From Hysterangium stoloniferum (taxonomy: Eukaryota; Basidiomycota; Agaricomycetes; Hysterangiales; Hysterangiaceae): 64,000 bases of DNA. Location: assembly GCA_015178975.1 (NCBI GenBank), contig WHVD01000020.1:1-64000 (forward strand), given 5' to 3'. How positions within the stretch are numbered: position 1 is the first letter of the stretch; each line of letters starts with the position of its first letter. Under the pieces are notes generated by a model. The model did no database searches, was not told the origin of the DNA, and saw nothing but the letters and a program-made list of their open reading frames with translations. Position numbers and translations under genes: made by a program. Below are positions 11,757 through 23,355 of the stretch, one piece after another.

Positions 11757-12992
11757 TCAACCCTTTGAAGAGTTTGCTTTTGCCAGTGGACATTCCAGGA
11801 CTCGATGACTGGGTTTCCCGCACAAGAGACAGAGGTTATTGTCCATACGATGTTGTCTTTCCTGTGGGGTCAATTTGCCATCAGGTCTGAGTTTGCCTGA
11901 GAGGTTGGGTTTTCCGGCTTGCTTGCCGGACTGTTGACCCTTGTTATTGTCCTTGTTGTTATTGGTGTTGTTGTTGTTGTTTGAAGACTTTTTATCATTC
12001 TTCTTGTCAGATTGCATGGAGTTTTGGTTGCTGGTTGACGAATTATTGTTGTTGTTTTTATTGGCCTTGGACTTGTTTACTTTGTCCGCAGAGGTCTCAT
12101 GGGCAACTTCCACATGATGTTGCCAATAACATGCATCCGTGTTTTGAGCTTTGAGGTGCATATGGGACAGGGTTTTTGGCTTGCCATCTTCTCCTTTTGA
12201 GACTTTGTCTTTAAGGTGGGATGGCAGACTGGCATAGAATTGGTGGCAGAGAGCGGGATCGCCCCACTGACAACGAGCTGCAACATTATTGAATTGGACG
12301 ATGTAGTCTGTGATGTGCTGCGTGTCCTTCATACGAAGATTTGTGAGACTATTCTTGGCTTCTCCTGTCGGGTCATATGGGCCAAAGTTGGTTTCAAGCT
12401 CCTCAACAAAAGCATCCCAATCTTCAAGCTAGAGTGGCTCTTCCTCGGAAATTCCGCTAAAAGCCGGTTCGAACCATTCCAATGTGGATCCCGACAAGTA
12501 TGAAAGTGCATAGTTGACTTTTTGGGAGTCCATGGAGAATGCAGCGGATCAATCATGGAAATTGAAGTGACATTGCATGAGGAAAGTAGAGAGTTTGTTT
12601 GAGTTGGAACCCGTGAAGGCTTCCGGAGCATTGACTTTTGACCGTGGAGGTTCTTGTTCCTTTTTCTTTCGTTCTTTGAGCAGGTGCATCATAAATTTAT
12701 CTATAGTGCCTGCTAAAAACTCAGAAGTAGGACCCCCCAAGTGCGGTCATTGACTAGGTGGAGGATTTTTGACACCTTTGCCCTTGTCGGGGGTCACGGA
12801 TTCGTTCTCGTGCTCGGATTCATCCTGGTTTTCCGGGACTTCTTCAATAGGGGCTTCTTCCGTGGATTCTGACTGGTTCGCAAGCGTCTGACTGGTATAC
12901 AACGTTAATGGGGAATGAAGAGTTGATGGTCCAGGTAATGATGCCTGTGCACGTTTATTTCTTCTTGGTGGCCTAATGAAAACAATCTGCAA
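11757..12992 (-). pseudogene. B1 Gag
   Basis: Order: basic start (PPRRNKRAQASLPG), acidic region, Gag core (FLMQCHFNFHD, WFEPAFSG, WDAFVEELETNFGPYDPTGEA, MKDTQHITDYIVQFNN), an Asn-rich stretch (about 11940-12060) and a CX2CX4HX4C knuckle (CLLCGKPSHRVLEC, near 11790-11830). Several in-frame stops break it, for instance TGA after CHFNFHD. The usual initiator, seen as MPPRRK in B4, is mutated to Arg here, leaving only an upstream ATG at 12990-12992. Confidence 0.85.
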
Positions 12993-12997
12993 GTGTT

Positions 12998-13008
12998 AGT
13001 CAGAAAAT
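12998..13008 (-). promoter_or_regulatory. Self-priming primer-binding site of B1
   Basis: Three bases after the 5' LTR the minus strand reads ATTTTCTGACT. Its exact complement AGTCAGAAAAT occurs inside the same LTR at 13326-13336. Eleven paired bases next to the LTR is the arrangement described for the self-primed Tf1/sushi group. No tRNA-like TGG follows the LTR. Confidence 0.65.
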
Positions 13009-13010
13009 AC

Positions 13011-13828
13011 TGTTAGGATACATACAGGGTGGGTCTCTGGAGAAACCCGTGGGATATCCAGTAGGACTTGGCTTCAGCTTATAGGCTGCACCCTTGCTAG
13101 ATCGTGTTGTCCAATTTCAGACGGACAGATGGACGGGAATCCCGGGGAGTCTGGGCGGGGGTCATTGGTCGAGGGGTCATAGGTCGGAGGTCGTGGGTCG
13201 TGAGTCGAGATTGGTGAGAGAGATAGATGCACCGGAGCCTGTGGGCTCCGACTAGTGCGAGCAGTGTGAATCAAGTAGGGTTTTAGAGTGGAAAATGTAT
13301 TAGATTACTGGGGAAATATAAGCTGATTTTCTGACTGGATTGTATGTACAACATCTGCCAGTTTAAATAGACTGTGGAGTAAATGTCATACCAAATCCAG
13401 TAATAATGAAATGAAATGAGCAAAACATAAAACGGGAATAGTCAACACCAAATTGGTGTTAGGAACGGGATGGAACGGAGCGAAGTCCGAATAGTGACAA
13501 ATCATAAACCATGACAGGAAACAGAGTGGGAGCGGAGTCCGAATCGTGACAGGTCATTTGACTAAAATGGGAACGGGGCTCGGTTAGAGGGATGACAGGT
13601 ATTCTGAGCAGGGTCTGGTGACTGATGCACGGGACGAGGTTGGAGTTAGACAGAGACGGAGTCCGGTGAGTATTCCGGTGACTGAAACACAACGTAACGA
13701 AGACGAATGTAGATGAGTCTGACATACGGAGTCCAGTGGGAATCCCAGTGAACTGATAATGGGTGCGTATAGGGTGCAGGTGCGTATAAGTTGGTGCCCA
13801 GAGTCTGGCGGGATTTCCAGTTGTAACA
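13011..13828 (-). repeat. 5' LTR of B1 (family B)
   Basis: This 818 bp LTR begins TGTTACAACTGG and ends CCTAACA on the minus strand. It is collinear with the B4 LTR at 41464-42271 and the solo LTR at 44761-45567. The TATA-like block near 13358-13366 is altered (TATTTAA instead of TATATAG), which may weaken transcription. Confidence 0.87.
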
Positions 13829-14347
13829 GAGTGCACCTGAAGGCAGAAGATGGAATTCTTAGTATGAGACTTCTGGAGGTGTAAGAGGGTATCCTGAGTC
13901 GATATTCTGATTACCTAGTAACTACAACTACAGTGGGTTCATATACAAGTAACAGGCGTCTAGAAAATACTAACTGGGAGAAGAGCAGAACACGGTATTG
14001 ACAAATAAACTTGACTAGGAATGGGAGGTTACTATTAGTTCGGAGGCCGTGAAATAACTGAGAGTGGAATTACAAAGAAAGGAAATAGTTAGAGGGTTAC
14101 AAATATATATAGACATATGTGAAACATAGGATAGAGCGGATCATCATAATAAAAGGAACATATCAGAGTTCAACCAGATAGTTTGAGTATATTTTGGCGT
14201 GGGTGTAAACAGAGTTTGATCACTGCAAAAGCGTACGTCAGCATCGGGGCCAATGGTTTCCGATGTGATGACTTGAACGGTAACTTGAAATCGTCGAATG
14301 GTGGCGATAACCTCGGGGACCGATAGGGCTGCAACATGGTCGTAACA
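13829..14347 (-). repeat. Family C LTR fragment
   Basis: It matches the family C LTR (compare 24482-25219 and 50482-51228) from the leading TGTTACGACCATG end at 14347 to the position where B1 inserted. The downstream third (element sense) is missing. It keeps the ATTTTGG-type self-priming block near 14190-14200 in degraded form. Confidence 0.8.
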
Positions 14348-15095
14348 CTTCAACTAAATATTCATCTAGCCCTTTTCTAAAAGATAGGAGCATCTCAAAA
14401 TTTGATTTTATCTATCAGTGCCATATTGGCATAGGTAAATACAGCACTATACATTTGTATACCATTATCACTTGACCTCAGAGAATTTGGTTCAAGCTCT
14501 ATGGAGGATGGTCACACTATTGAATATACAAAACTTTCCTGAATAATCCTCATATTTTCGAAGTGAGACTATTCCTTCTGGCCATGTCAACTTATTCTAT
14601 GAGTTTATATTTAATTACCTGAAATTTCATCTTTAAAATATGTATGCCCTTTTAAAATACACACAAACAACATAGTTACACAAAATTATTTAGATTAACG
14701 TAGATTATTTGGGTTATGACTTAATCTTTGGGTTAAACAAGATTATCTGGGCTGTCACCTAATCTTTGGATTATGATGTATTCTTTTGCATACAAGCAAA
14801 CTTTCAAATATATTTCATATAATTTAAATTTAGTTGGTTTAGAGAGTTAACTAGAACTATCTGGGGTACCAATCCCTATGTGCAATTTATTCCAAAAGAA
14901 TAATCTACAGATGATTGTTTGACTAAATTTTGTCAGATATAGGATTAATATTAATATTTTTGCATTCTTCAGAGTGATACCTAATCAACTGAATTTGATT
15001 AAATATTAATTTTACAACAAACAATATAAATAAATATATATACTTTAGTGGATAAATAATTTTTAAAGTTTTGGGTTATCCTCCTATAAAGTAAT
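14348..15095. repeat. Unclassified AT-rich repeat, copy A
   Basis: Non-coding AT-rich DNA, similar over about 700 bp to 46720-47552. Shared blocks include GGGTTATGACTTAATCTTTGG, ACTTTCAAATATA, TTGTTTGACTAA, and ACAACAAACAATATAAAT followed by GGGTTATCCTCC. Neither copy has a long ORF. Ends and class are undetermined. Confidence 0.6.
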
Positions 15096-16572
15096 AGCAA
15101 TCCATTTCAGATAACATAAGAAAATCAAAATGCATAGAGTGGACTTAATTCCAAATCATCATAATTGATATGGTATATTGTCACAACCATTATAAGACCA
15201 GTTCTGGCAAAAATTTCCAACAACCTTTCCACCCTTTGACTCAACATCCTTTGACATTCTCAATATTCTTCACCTTAACCTTCAACTTGTCTCAGATCAG
15301 CATCATTTGTTATTTCATATGTGATATCATTATTAGTCATATAATGGTCATTGACTGACATTCAAAGCCATAAAAAAAGGCAACAAAAGGGGAGTCAGTC
15401 AGAAAATCTGTAAAACTCTGTAATCTATTGTATTATTAATCTCTGCTCATCAAAACTTTCCATGATATCTTTGACTAATATATTTGTGAGCCTCTTGTGT
15501 CCCAATTAGCCTGATACTTCATCTACAGGGGGAATTAATACTTCATTGAAAGAGGCAATTTCATATTTGACAAGAGTTGAAGACATTCAATTACTACATC
15601 AATAATTGTCAAGAAAATTTGATCTGTGTCATATATAAATTCTTTATGACCTGTAGTAGGCATTTGATAGCATTTTTGAATGTAAGGGTTTGGTGCCCTA
15701 GTTCTGGTTATAGTTACTCTTTTATCCCTAACAAAACAATTATAAGCAGTGGGTTTAATAAGGAGTGACATTGAGGAAGTAGACATTTGGCTAATGCATG
15801 GAGTGATATATGCTTACAGTATATCCCACTTTAGGTATCCAAAATTAGAATAATTCATTTATCATTGTTAATATAATGAGATATAATAAAAGGGTATATG
15901 AGATCAATTGGAAAATACTAGCATTTTAAAACAAAATAATAAAATAATATATACATAGACTAAAAACGAGAAGGCTTATACTGTATCTATAGACTAGTCA
16001 TTAGCTTTTTCAGAACACATCAATCTTTTATTATAGAAGAAGCACCCATACAGAATGAAATGATAAATGGTTACTCTTTAATAGATAACTTACTCTATTC
16101 ACTTGCCTCTAGTATGGCTACAACATTGTTAGAAAAGGCATTAGAGTTAAAATACCCCAAAATAAAAGGAATAATGAAAATGTTTTGTGATAAACATGTG
16201 TTGGATTAGGCTTACATGTGGTTTTCTTTTCTTCCCTTATTGTATGACTTTCTGGGACTTGTGTGGCCTATCATGTTTCTTTTTGTCTACTTTAGGCTCT
16301 ATTGTACTATCACCACATGTATTCCCATCATCTGATGCTATTGTTCTTTCATACATACTGTGGGACTGTCATTAGAATGCCTGTAGCTCCCCAGTCAATT
16401 ATTCTTATCAACTGAGAAGCTTTATCTGTTATATGTTATGGGCCCTGACCCACATTCCTGAACCAACTTGAATCCCAAACTCGAACCAAACCTGCCCAAA
16501 GTTACTAAATCAAACATCAACTTGATAACCTATACTGAATCCCGACCTGACCATATTGATTAATTGTAGAAC
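15096..16572. other. Gene-free AT-rich stretch
   Basis: No ORF longer than about 85 codons, no splice-consistent coding signal and no recognisable TE protein. Sequence just before 16573 (from about 16440) is likely leader of the Copia fragment that follows. Confidence 0.5.
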
Positions 16573-17010
16573 ATGAGTTTGCAGCCTTCATTATTTCAGC
16601 TTTCTGCCAATGAGTGTTTTGATGGAAGCAGGTGGTACTTTTGGAAGGAGATAAGCCTTTCCACAAGCAATGCTAGAGGAGTACATGGGTATCTGGATGG
16701 GAGCATTAGCAAACCCACAACAACATCAATGACAATACCAATGACAATACCAATGACAATACCAATGAGTTACAGGGGCTCATTGGCACAACATTTGACA
16801 AATGGGTGCAAGGAGATGCATATGCCAAAAGCATGATTACTCTCAATGTCAAAAACCCACTAGGTTTTGTAATTAAGTCAGGAAAGACTGCCACAGAAGC
16901 ATGGAAAGAACTTACCACAACATATGATACAGTCTCTGATATTGGCCACTTAACACCAAAGCCCATTATGGTCTATCAGGCATATACAGTAGATGGTGCT
17001 AATATACTGT
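16573..17010 (+). pseudogene. Copia Gag fragment
   Basis: Two overlapping frames together resemble the N-terminal Gag (UBN2-type) of Copia elements: FDGSRWYFWKEI, ARGVHGYLDGSI, then after a shift DAYAKSMITLNVKNPLGF and TATEAWKELTTTYDTVSDI. A 12 bp unit coding TIPM is repeated three times at about 16730-16766, probably a local slippage event. The frame ends where a short LTR begins at 17028. No protease or RT follows. Confidence 0.75.
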
Positions 17011-17027
17011 AACTGCCCATTTCACAG

Positions 17028-17239
17028 TGTTATGAGAAGCATGGGAAATGGTAATAGGACAGGGTAGCAAGATCAGTGAGTCTTTCTCAGACTCCTTGGA
17101 CCCTCCATTCATCATGTTCAAAATTGGACACAATGATCTTGTGAGGGTGCAACATATAAGCTGAAGCCAAGTCCTCCCTGTATACTGGAATATCCACAGG
17201 TTACCCACTGGTCCCTACCCATAAGCCCCAAGCTTAACA
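17028..17239 (+). repeat. Short LTR-like element
   Basis: It begins TGTTATGAG, ends AGCTTAACA, and carries the conserved block GCAACATATAAGCTGAAGCC (17150-17169) seen in family B, C and D LTRs. At 212 bp it is either an internally deleted family B LTR or a separate small family. No convincing target duplication flanks it; it lies between Copia Gag pieces. Confidence 0.5.
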
Positions 17240-17385
17240 TGGGTTGTTTGCAATGTTGATTTTCTGTGCCATGACAGAATCATATCATCCATGGTGAGTC
17301 TAGCAATTACATCTGCATATTTCTTCTGTTCATTCAATGTGCTGATATATGTAATGAAGGTCCTGGGTCCTGGCAGGTTGTCCAG
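17240..17385 (-). pseudogene. Copia Gag fragment, opposite strand
   Basis: The minus strand encodes GPRTFITYISTLNEQ and YADVIARLTMDDMIL, characteristic of the C-terminal half of Copia Gag. It faces the plus-strand fragment at 16573, so the two are an inverted pair or two copies. It abuts the start of the B2 3' LTR. Confidence 0.6.
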
Positions 17386-17561
17386 TCATAACAGTACCCT
17401 CCCTTTAAGAGAGGCCCTAGAGTTAAATAAGGTTTGTTGGATATGCATAATGTGTCAAAATGTCAGTTGATCTGGAAGTAGGGGTCTGGGTGTGAGAAGC
17501 CTGGATAAAACCCAAAATAATAAATCTTTTCTTTTCTTCATACCACCACCATCCACATCAC

Positions 17562-17797
17562 ATGGCATCAAAATTAACACCACACAAACCAATTCTCAAC
17601 ACTGCTGGAACATCCACAGAGTCTGCGTATTGGACCCCTCTCACTTCTGTTCAAATTCTTGAGCAGCAGGAGAGACAAAAGAAATTGTGTGAGGAGGCCA
17701 AGAAGAAAGCCTGGGAAGATGAGGAGGAGATGGAACAGGAATACCAGATAGTATTGGCTGCAGAAAAAGCAGAGAAGGAGTGTCAGAGGAAAGACAT
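17562..17797 (+). pseudogene. Zinc-cluster accessory gene, copy 2 (exon 1)
   Basis: The frame MASKLTPHKPIL... aligns with exon 1 of the 50 kb copy (MGSKPTLRRPMP...), sharing SVQILEQQE/TATQILVQRE and the charged EEEMEQEYQIVLAAEKAEKE coiled coil. It lies antisense to B2, starting about 150 bp from the B2 polypurine tract, the same place as in B6. Homology stops near 17797, and exons 2-3 are replaced by unrelated AT-rich DNA. Confidence 0.7.
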
Positions 17798-18360
17798 AAT
17801 GCTCTTGTGCCTGTGCGTGTATGACACCCTTCATGTCTTGTGACTGTCACGCACTCTTGTTACAGTCACACACCTTTGTGACAACTGTCACTCGTTGTGA
17901 CAATTTTCCCATGCACCGTGTAATAAACACCAGCTGGCTGATTTTATATTATTATATAATTATTATATTTACTTTTAGTTAATTATAAATATAAAAATAT
18001 ATATTTCGCCTTGATCATGCGTGATTATTTCACATCGCATTTTGTTGTTATCAGTTTGAAATGTCATGTGAATATCATGTGATTTCTCGCACATTGTGCA
18101 TAAGCGCTGAGTCACCAGTAAATGACATTAATTAAAAAAGAATAAAAAATAGAAATTTCATAGCTTTCCCAGTTTATAAGATAAAAAATAGAAATTTCAT
18201 AGCTTTCCCAGTTTATAAGATAAAATTATGAAATAAATTGCATAATTTTAAGATAAATCAGGAGAATATTGTACAATTTTATCGTCACGATATAAATACA
18301 TTTAAACCTTCTTTTTCACAATTTGTTAGGGGAGATTGGTTAAAATTGGAAAAAACCTAA
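17798..18360. other. AT-rich insert with 39 bp tandem duplication
   Basis: This stretch replaces exons 2-3 of the accessory gene. It has no ORF. A 39 bp unit is perfectly duplicated head-to-tail at 18142-18180 and 18181-18219. GTGACA/TGTCAC motifs crowd 17840-17910. Confidence 0.6.
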
Positions 18361-18583
18361 AAATACATAACAACAGTCCCATAAATGTAGACTGAGAAAA
18401 ATATAATAAAACTTAATAATTTTTGAAAATAAAAGTAAAGCATGAAAACATAAAAATCAAAGTCCATGGAGAATCCACTAGGACTTGAAAATATGTCAGA
18501 ACCTGTAGAAGCAAAGAGAGACATAGGGCAACAGGGAATAATGAGAATGAGTCCAAACATAACATGGGGTCCGTGGAGTGTGG

Positions 18584-19930
18584 TCAAAGAGAAGATAGTG
18601 GTCCAGGTTTGAGCAGGTAAGCTGTGTGAAAGTCAGTAATGATTTCTGTGGCATTACCAAGTTCTGTGGCCAAAATCCATGAAGTCTCTTCATCGGTGCC
18701 CTCATAACCCACCCACTTGACCAAGTAAAGCAGTTTACAAGTGCATCGACGCTTGTCAATTTTCGAATTTAAAATTTGTGAGATTACAAACTCAGGTTCT
18801 CTGTTAATAATGACTGGAGGAACACGATCCGGGATAGTGTTAGCAGTACAAGGTTCTAGCATAGAAACATGAAATATCGGGTGTACTGCAGGCATGCTAT
18901 CCGGAAGCTGTAGGGTCCAAGAAACTGAATCTACTTGTGCTATTATTTCAAACAGACCTAAATATTTTTCAGCAAGCTTTTTTGATGGATGGGTAGTCTG
19001 GAAGAATTGAGCTTTGACAAAAACACGATTGCCAATCTTGAAGTTGGGTGGCAGAATCTGGTGTTTGTCTGCTGAATGTTGATATTGCTCTTGGGTGGAC
19101 CTTATTGCAGTCCGGAGTTCCTCATGGAGCTCATGGAGGTCTGTGGTGAATGCTTGAGCATGGGCAGAGGTGAGATTTTGTTCTGGATGTACTGTAATAT
19201 TTGGATTATATCCTTTATTTGCAAAGAATGGGGAAACACCAGTAGTGGCCAAGGGTGCATTGTTGTAAGCAAATTCTGCAAGTGGTAATAAGGATTTCCA
19301 ATTGTCCTGTTGATAGTTGCAATATACGTGGAGGTATTGTTCCAATGTCTGGTTGACACGTTCAGTTTGTCCGTCACCTACCAGGTGATGTCCAGATGTG
19401 AAGTGTAATTTCATGTCCAAGGATTTCCCAAGGGATTAAAAGAAGTGAGACATGAACTCTGATCCTCGATCGGAAGTTACATGGGATGGAACTCTGTGCT
19501 TGGAGAATACGTGGATAATAAAAAGTTCTACTAACTGCACAGATGTAATGGTATCATATGTAGGAATGAATATACCTTGTTTTGAGAATCTGTCAACAAT
19601 GACTAGAATGGCGGAAAAGCCTTCAGAGTCCAGTAGGTGTTCGATGAAATCCATAGAGATGGAATTCCACAGGTGTCCTGGTACCGGGAGTTGTTTCAAA
19701 AGGCCGTATGTCTTGTGTCGCTGAGATTTAGAGCATGGACAAGTAGTGCAAGATTTACAATAGTGCTTAACGAATCCTCAGAGTCTGGGCCAACTGTATT
19801 CTCTTCTTATTAATGATAGAGTCTTGTTGAACCCAAAATGTCTGGAGAGTGGATGGTCATGTTTGTACTGAAGGATCCTGAGGTGGAGGCCATCAGCATC
19901 CAGTACATAGATGTGATTGTCAAGTCTAAT
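18584..19930 (-). pseudogene. B2 integrase and chromodomain
   Basis: From right to left: part of the H2C2 region (HDHPLSRHFGFNKTLSLIRREY, 19778-19930), integrase core with D (SMDFIEHLL) and D (TSDRGSEF) in 19436-19699, then HLVGDGQTERVNQ with the catalytic Glu and a chromodomain (LYLVKWVGYEGTDEETSW) in 18584-19420. The codon after SHFF is TAA where B1 has AGA. Compared with B1 the DDE triad itself is intact. Confidence 0.87.
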
Positions 19931-20430
19931 GATCCTGACAAGTATGAAAGTGTGTAGTTGACTTTTCGGGAGTCCATGGAGAATGCAGCAGATCAATCAT
20001 GGAAATTGAAGTGACATTGCATGAGGAAAGTGGAAAGTTTGTTTGGGTTGGAACCCATGATGGGTTCCTGAGCATTGACTTTTGACTGTGGAGGTTCTGG
20101 ATCCTTCTTTTTGCCTTCTCCGAGCATATGATTCATCAACCTTTCTAAAGTGATTGCTAAATACTCAGAGGCAGGGTCCGAAAGTGGCAGTCAATCATTA
20201 GATGGTGAATTTTCAACACCCTTGCCCTTGTTGGGGGCCACAGACTCGTCCTCATGCTCGGATTTGTCCTGGTTTTCTGGGACTTCTTCGATATGGGCTT
20301 CTTCCGTGGCTTCCAGCTGGTTTGTGAGTACAAAGTAAGTGGGGAATGAAGAGTCAACCGTCCAGGTAATGATGCCTGTGCGTGTGCTTTTCTTCTTGGT
20401 GGCATATTGAACAATCTGCAAGTCTTAGTC
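19931..20430 (-). pseudogene. B2 Gag N-terminal fragment
   Basis: It includes the MPPRRKAHAQASLPG start near 20405, the acidic block (EEVPENQDKSEHEDESVAPNKGKGVE) and FLMQCHFNFHD near 20000. It ends abruptly in the segment corresponding to LSYLSGS, where integrase sequence begins. Stops interrupt the frame. Confidence 0.8.
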
Positions 20431-20439
20431 ATAAAATAC

Positions 20440-21861
20440 TGTTAACGGTGCATACATGGAGGGTTTCCGGAGAAACTCGTGGGAAAGCCGGTAGGACTTG
20501 GCTTCAGCTTATAGGCTGCACCCTTGTGAGATCGTCTTGTCCAATTTCAAATGGGTGGACAGGAATCCCAGGGAGTCCAGGCAGGGTTCGTGGGTCGAGA
20601 GGTCGGGGAGTTGAGATAGATAGGTCAGAGGTTGAGTGATAGATGCGTCAGAACCCATGGGCTCTGACTAGTAAGAGTGGTGTGATTCAAAGAGGAATTT
20701 AGAGTGGAAAATATACTAAGATTACTGGGGAGAATCTAAGCTGATTTTCTGACTGGATTGTATGTACAACATCTGCCAGACCATATAGACTGTGGAATGA
20801 ATAACATACCAAATCCAATAATAATGAAAATGAAACTAACAAACATAAAATGAGATAAGTAAACACCAAACTTGGTGTTAGGAATGGAGTGGAGTCCAAA
20901 TTGTGACAGGTCATAAGACCATAACAGGAATGGAGCAGGAGCGGAGTCCGAATTGTGACAGGTCATTTGACTATAACGGGAATGGGGCTCAGTTAGAGGG
21001 ATGACAGGTTTTCTGAGCAGGGTCTGGTGACTGATTGTGAAGAGTGGTGGAAGTTCTAACCATTCTATATACAAAGAATATCAACTATTTAGGTATGACA
21101 CAACAATGTATTGACTATCTAAGTCTAATACAGGCCAAACACGCATTGACTATGTAGTTCAATACAGTCAAGAGGATTAGCTATCCTAAGTAGAATAGAT
21201 AGCTAAGATGAATAAAAGAGAATCGACTTTGGTGTTCGATTATGAGCGACTACTTGAGTGTTTAAGGAAATAACAAGAGAGTTGAATAAACAGAGTAGCG
21301 TGGATATAGTCTGCATGAATTGAGAGAACAGTTTGAGTTTCAACTAGTGTAGTTTAAAACTATGATTGCGCTGGTAGTTAAAGCCTGTCTGTGATGGTCA
21401 AAATGATACCCCAATCACAACTTGCAGGACACTGAGTGGGTGTCTGGGCAAGTCGTGGTTACTGGGTAAAACATGTCTGAGTTCATTGGTGCCAAGTGCA
21501 CCCACAAGTATACACAGAGCTTCAAACTAATGAAATGGTGCAATATTCGAAGAATATAAAGGATAGAAAAATATGAATAAAATGTGTAAAATATAAATAA
21601 AATAAAAGGAGTGTTTTACCATGATGAAACTGTGGTAAAAGCATACCCTTCACACTGATGTGTGGGACAGGGTTGGAGATGAACAGGGATGGAGTCCAAC
21701 AGGTATTCTGGTGACTGATACATGAAGTAACAAAGTCGAATGTGGACAAGTCTGACATACAGAGTCTGGTGGGAATTCTGGTAAACTGACAATTGGTGTG
21801 TATAGGGTGCAGGTGCATATAAGTTAGTGCCCGGAGTCTGGCGGGAATTCTGGTCGCAACA
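20440..21861 (-). repeat. 5' LTR of B2, interrupted by a family A solo LTR
   Basis: Family B LTR in two parts (20440-21035 and 21655-21861), about 800 bp when the insertion is ignored. It starts TGTTGCGACCAG at 21861. It keeps the AGTCAGAAAAT block in minus orientation at about 20745-20755 and the TATATAG box near 20785. The Tc1 target TA follows at 21862. Confidence 0.85.
21036..21654 (-). repeat. Solo LTR of family A
   Basis: The 619 bp copy begins TGTGAAGGGTATGC and ends CCACTCTTCACA on the minus strand. It is flanked by perfect CTGAT duplications at 21031-21035 and 21655-21659. Removing it restores the family B LTR order seen at 13600-13630. It proves family A was active after B2 inserted. 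Confidence 0.92.
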
Positions 21862-21863
21862 TA

Positions 21864-23199
21864 ATCTCCAAATATGGAAATACTACAAATATTTATATAC
21901 AAGAGATTCATGAGAAGGGTTTTTTTGCTGGCAGGTTTGATGACTCTAAGTGCTTATAGTCATGTGACTTTGTTGATTTTTTACTTCCAGTTGTCCAATC
22001 AACAAAATCACGTGATGTCACATGATGTCACATGACCATGTTGTACTGGAGTATACATATATGGCTTTTAGCAACCAGCAATGCCCCAATTCCCAAAATG
22101 CACACGCCAGCCAGAATCATATCCTCTCATTGCTTGATGTTGGCCATTCAGCTAGCCACATTGCAACTTCTACTGGTCATAGAATTTCCACAGTCTCTAA
22201 GCTTCACTCTAAGCATCGTTCTCATCTCTCAAAGTCCATTGGTGGTCATCCCTCAAAGCTTTCCCCTACCAACATTCACTATGCACAGCACCTCATCAGC
22301 TCTGGGAAGGCTGACACTGCTATTGATGTGACCAAAGCCCTTAAGAATCTCACCAACCAGTCCATCTCTACCCAAACTGTGTGCAATAGTCTTAAGATGG
22401 TTGGGATGAAGGCTGTGATGAAGAAGAAAAAGCCCCTTCTCAGCAAGAAGCATAGGAAGGCAAGGATGGACTTTGCTATAGCACATCAGCATTGGACTGT
22501 GGAGGACTGGAAGAAGGTGGTATGGTCTGATGAAACCAAAATCAACAGGTTGGGGTCAGATGGGAGGAAGTGGGTCTGGAAAAAGGCTGGGGAGGCTTGA
22601 GTAACAGGCTGGTTCAGGGGGCTCAGAAGTTTGGAGGAGGATCTGTGATGGTATGGGGGTGCATGCTGTGGGAAGGACCTGGGTATGCTTGCAAGATAGA
22701 TGGGAGGATGGATGGAGACCTTTATCTCAAGATTATGGAGGAGGACCTTCAAGCCAGCCTCAACTATTATGGAAAATCTGTGGGTGATGTCATCTTCCAG
22801 CAAGACAATGACCCCAAACATACCTGCAAGAAGGCTCAGACTTGGTTTCAAAATAATAATTTCAATGACCTCCCATGGCCAGCACAATCTCCAGACCTCA
22901 ACCCCATTGAACACTTGTGGGATCATGTCAAGAGGAGGCTGGGGGAGTATGAGGTTGAACCAAAAGGGATACTGGATTTGTCAGAGAGGGTGGAGGAGGA
23001 GTGGGACAAGATTGATGCAGAGGTGTGTCAGAATTTGATTGGCAGTATGCCTAGGAGGGTTGCAGCTGTGTTGAAGGCAAAGGGTGGCTATACCAAGTAC
23101 TGAATATAAGTAGTTTTGTGGGTCAGAGTGGTCAGCAAAAAAACCCTTCTCATGAATCTCTTGTATATAAATATTTTTAGTATTTCCATATTTGGAGAT
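21864..23199 (+). mobile_element. Tc1-like DNA transposon
   Basis: A 1336 bp element flanked by TA (21862-21863 and 23200-23201) with inverted ends of about 65 bp. Both start ATCTCCAAATATGG and end near AAGGGTTTTTTTGC, with few mismatches. It contains one transposase gene. It inserted directly at the outer edge of the B2 5' LTR. Confidence 0.92.
22022..23103 (+). pseudogene. Tc1-type DD34E transposase with one frameshift
   Basis: The first frame (22022-22600) holds an N-terminal helix-turn-helix region (ASHIATSTGHRISTVSKL) and WSDETKI, the first catalytic Asp. The second (22570-23103) holds GGGSVMVWGCM, QQDNDPKHT (second Asp) and PDLNPIEHLW (Glu). I count 34 residues between the second Asp and the Glu, the DD34E class. 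The frames join near 22590 with a one-base indel at VWKKAGE. The enzyme would cut and paste the element at TA. Apart from that indel the gene looks complete, so it is a recent copy or an assembly error. Confidence 0.9.
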
Positions 23200-23355
23200 T
23201 ATATAATGGTATTCTACCTCCACAATCTAGATATGATAGAGTATATTCACAAATATTCTTGATATTTTTGCATTTTTATTCTTTGAGTTATATGGAATAT
23301 ACATCTGAAGTATAAAACATGAGAAGGGTTTTTTGAGGCACTGTATCATCAGCAT

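Larger units (their letters stand above)
7198..13828 (-). mobile_element. Gypsy chromodomain retrotransposon B1 (family B)
   Basis: Minus-strand element. From right to left it has 5' LTR 13011-13828, self-priming site, gag, protease, RT, RNase H, integrase and chromodomain. A convergent accessory gene (6657-7217) lies downstream of pol, and the 3' LTR was lost or displaced when A1 inserted. A solo LTR of another family interrupts RNase H at 9407-9950. The element lies in a family C LTR; GAGTG at 13829-13833 is the likely target copy on the right. Confidence 0.88.
17391..21861 (-). mobile_element. Deleted Gypsy element B2 (family B)
   Basis: Minus-strand element with 5' LTR (20440-21861, interrupted), Gag start, a large internal deletion joining Gag to the integrase zinc region at about 19930, the integrase core, chromodomain, 3' polypurine tract and a stub of the 3' LTR (TGTTATGACTGG, ending 17393). 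The purine tract on the minus strand is AAAGGGAGGGTAC, as in B4. Lacking protease and RT it could only move with help from a relative. Confidence 0.75.

Noticed and set aside
12460..12475. GGTTCGAACC resembling a tRNA B-box
   Set aside because: It encodes the WFEPAF stretch of Gag on the minus strand; no A-box or cloverleaf surrounds it.
17028..17239. Short LTR as a member of family B
   Set aside because: Only the shared block and ends match; the middle does not align, so family assignment was not made.
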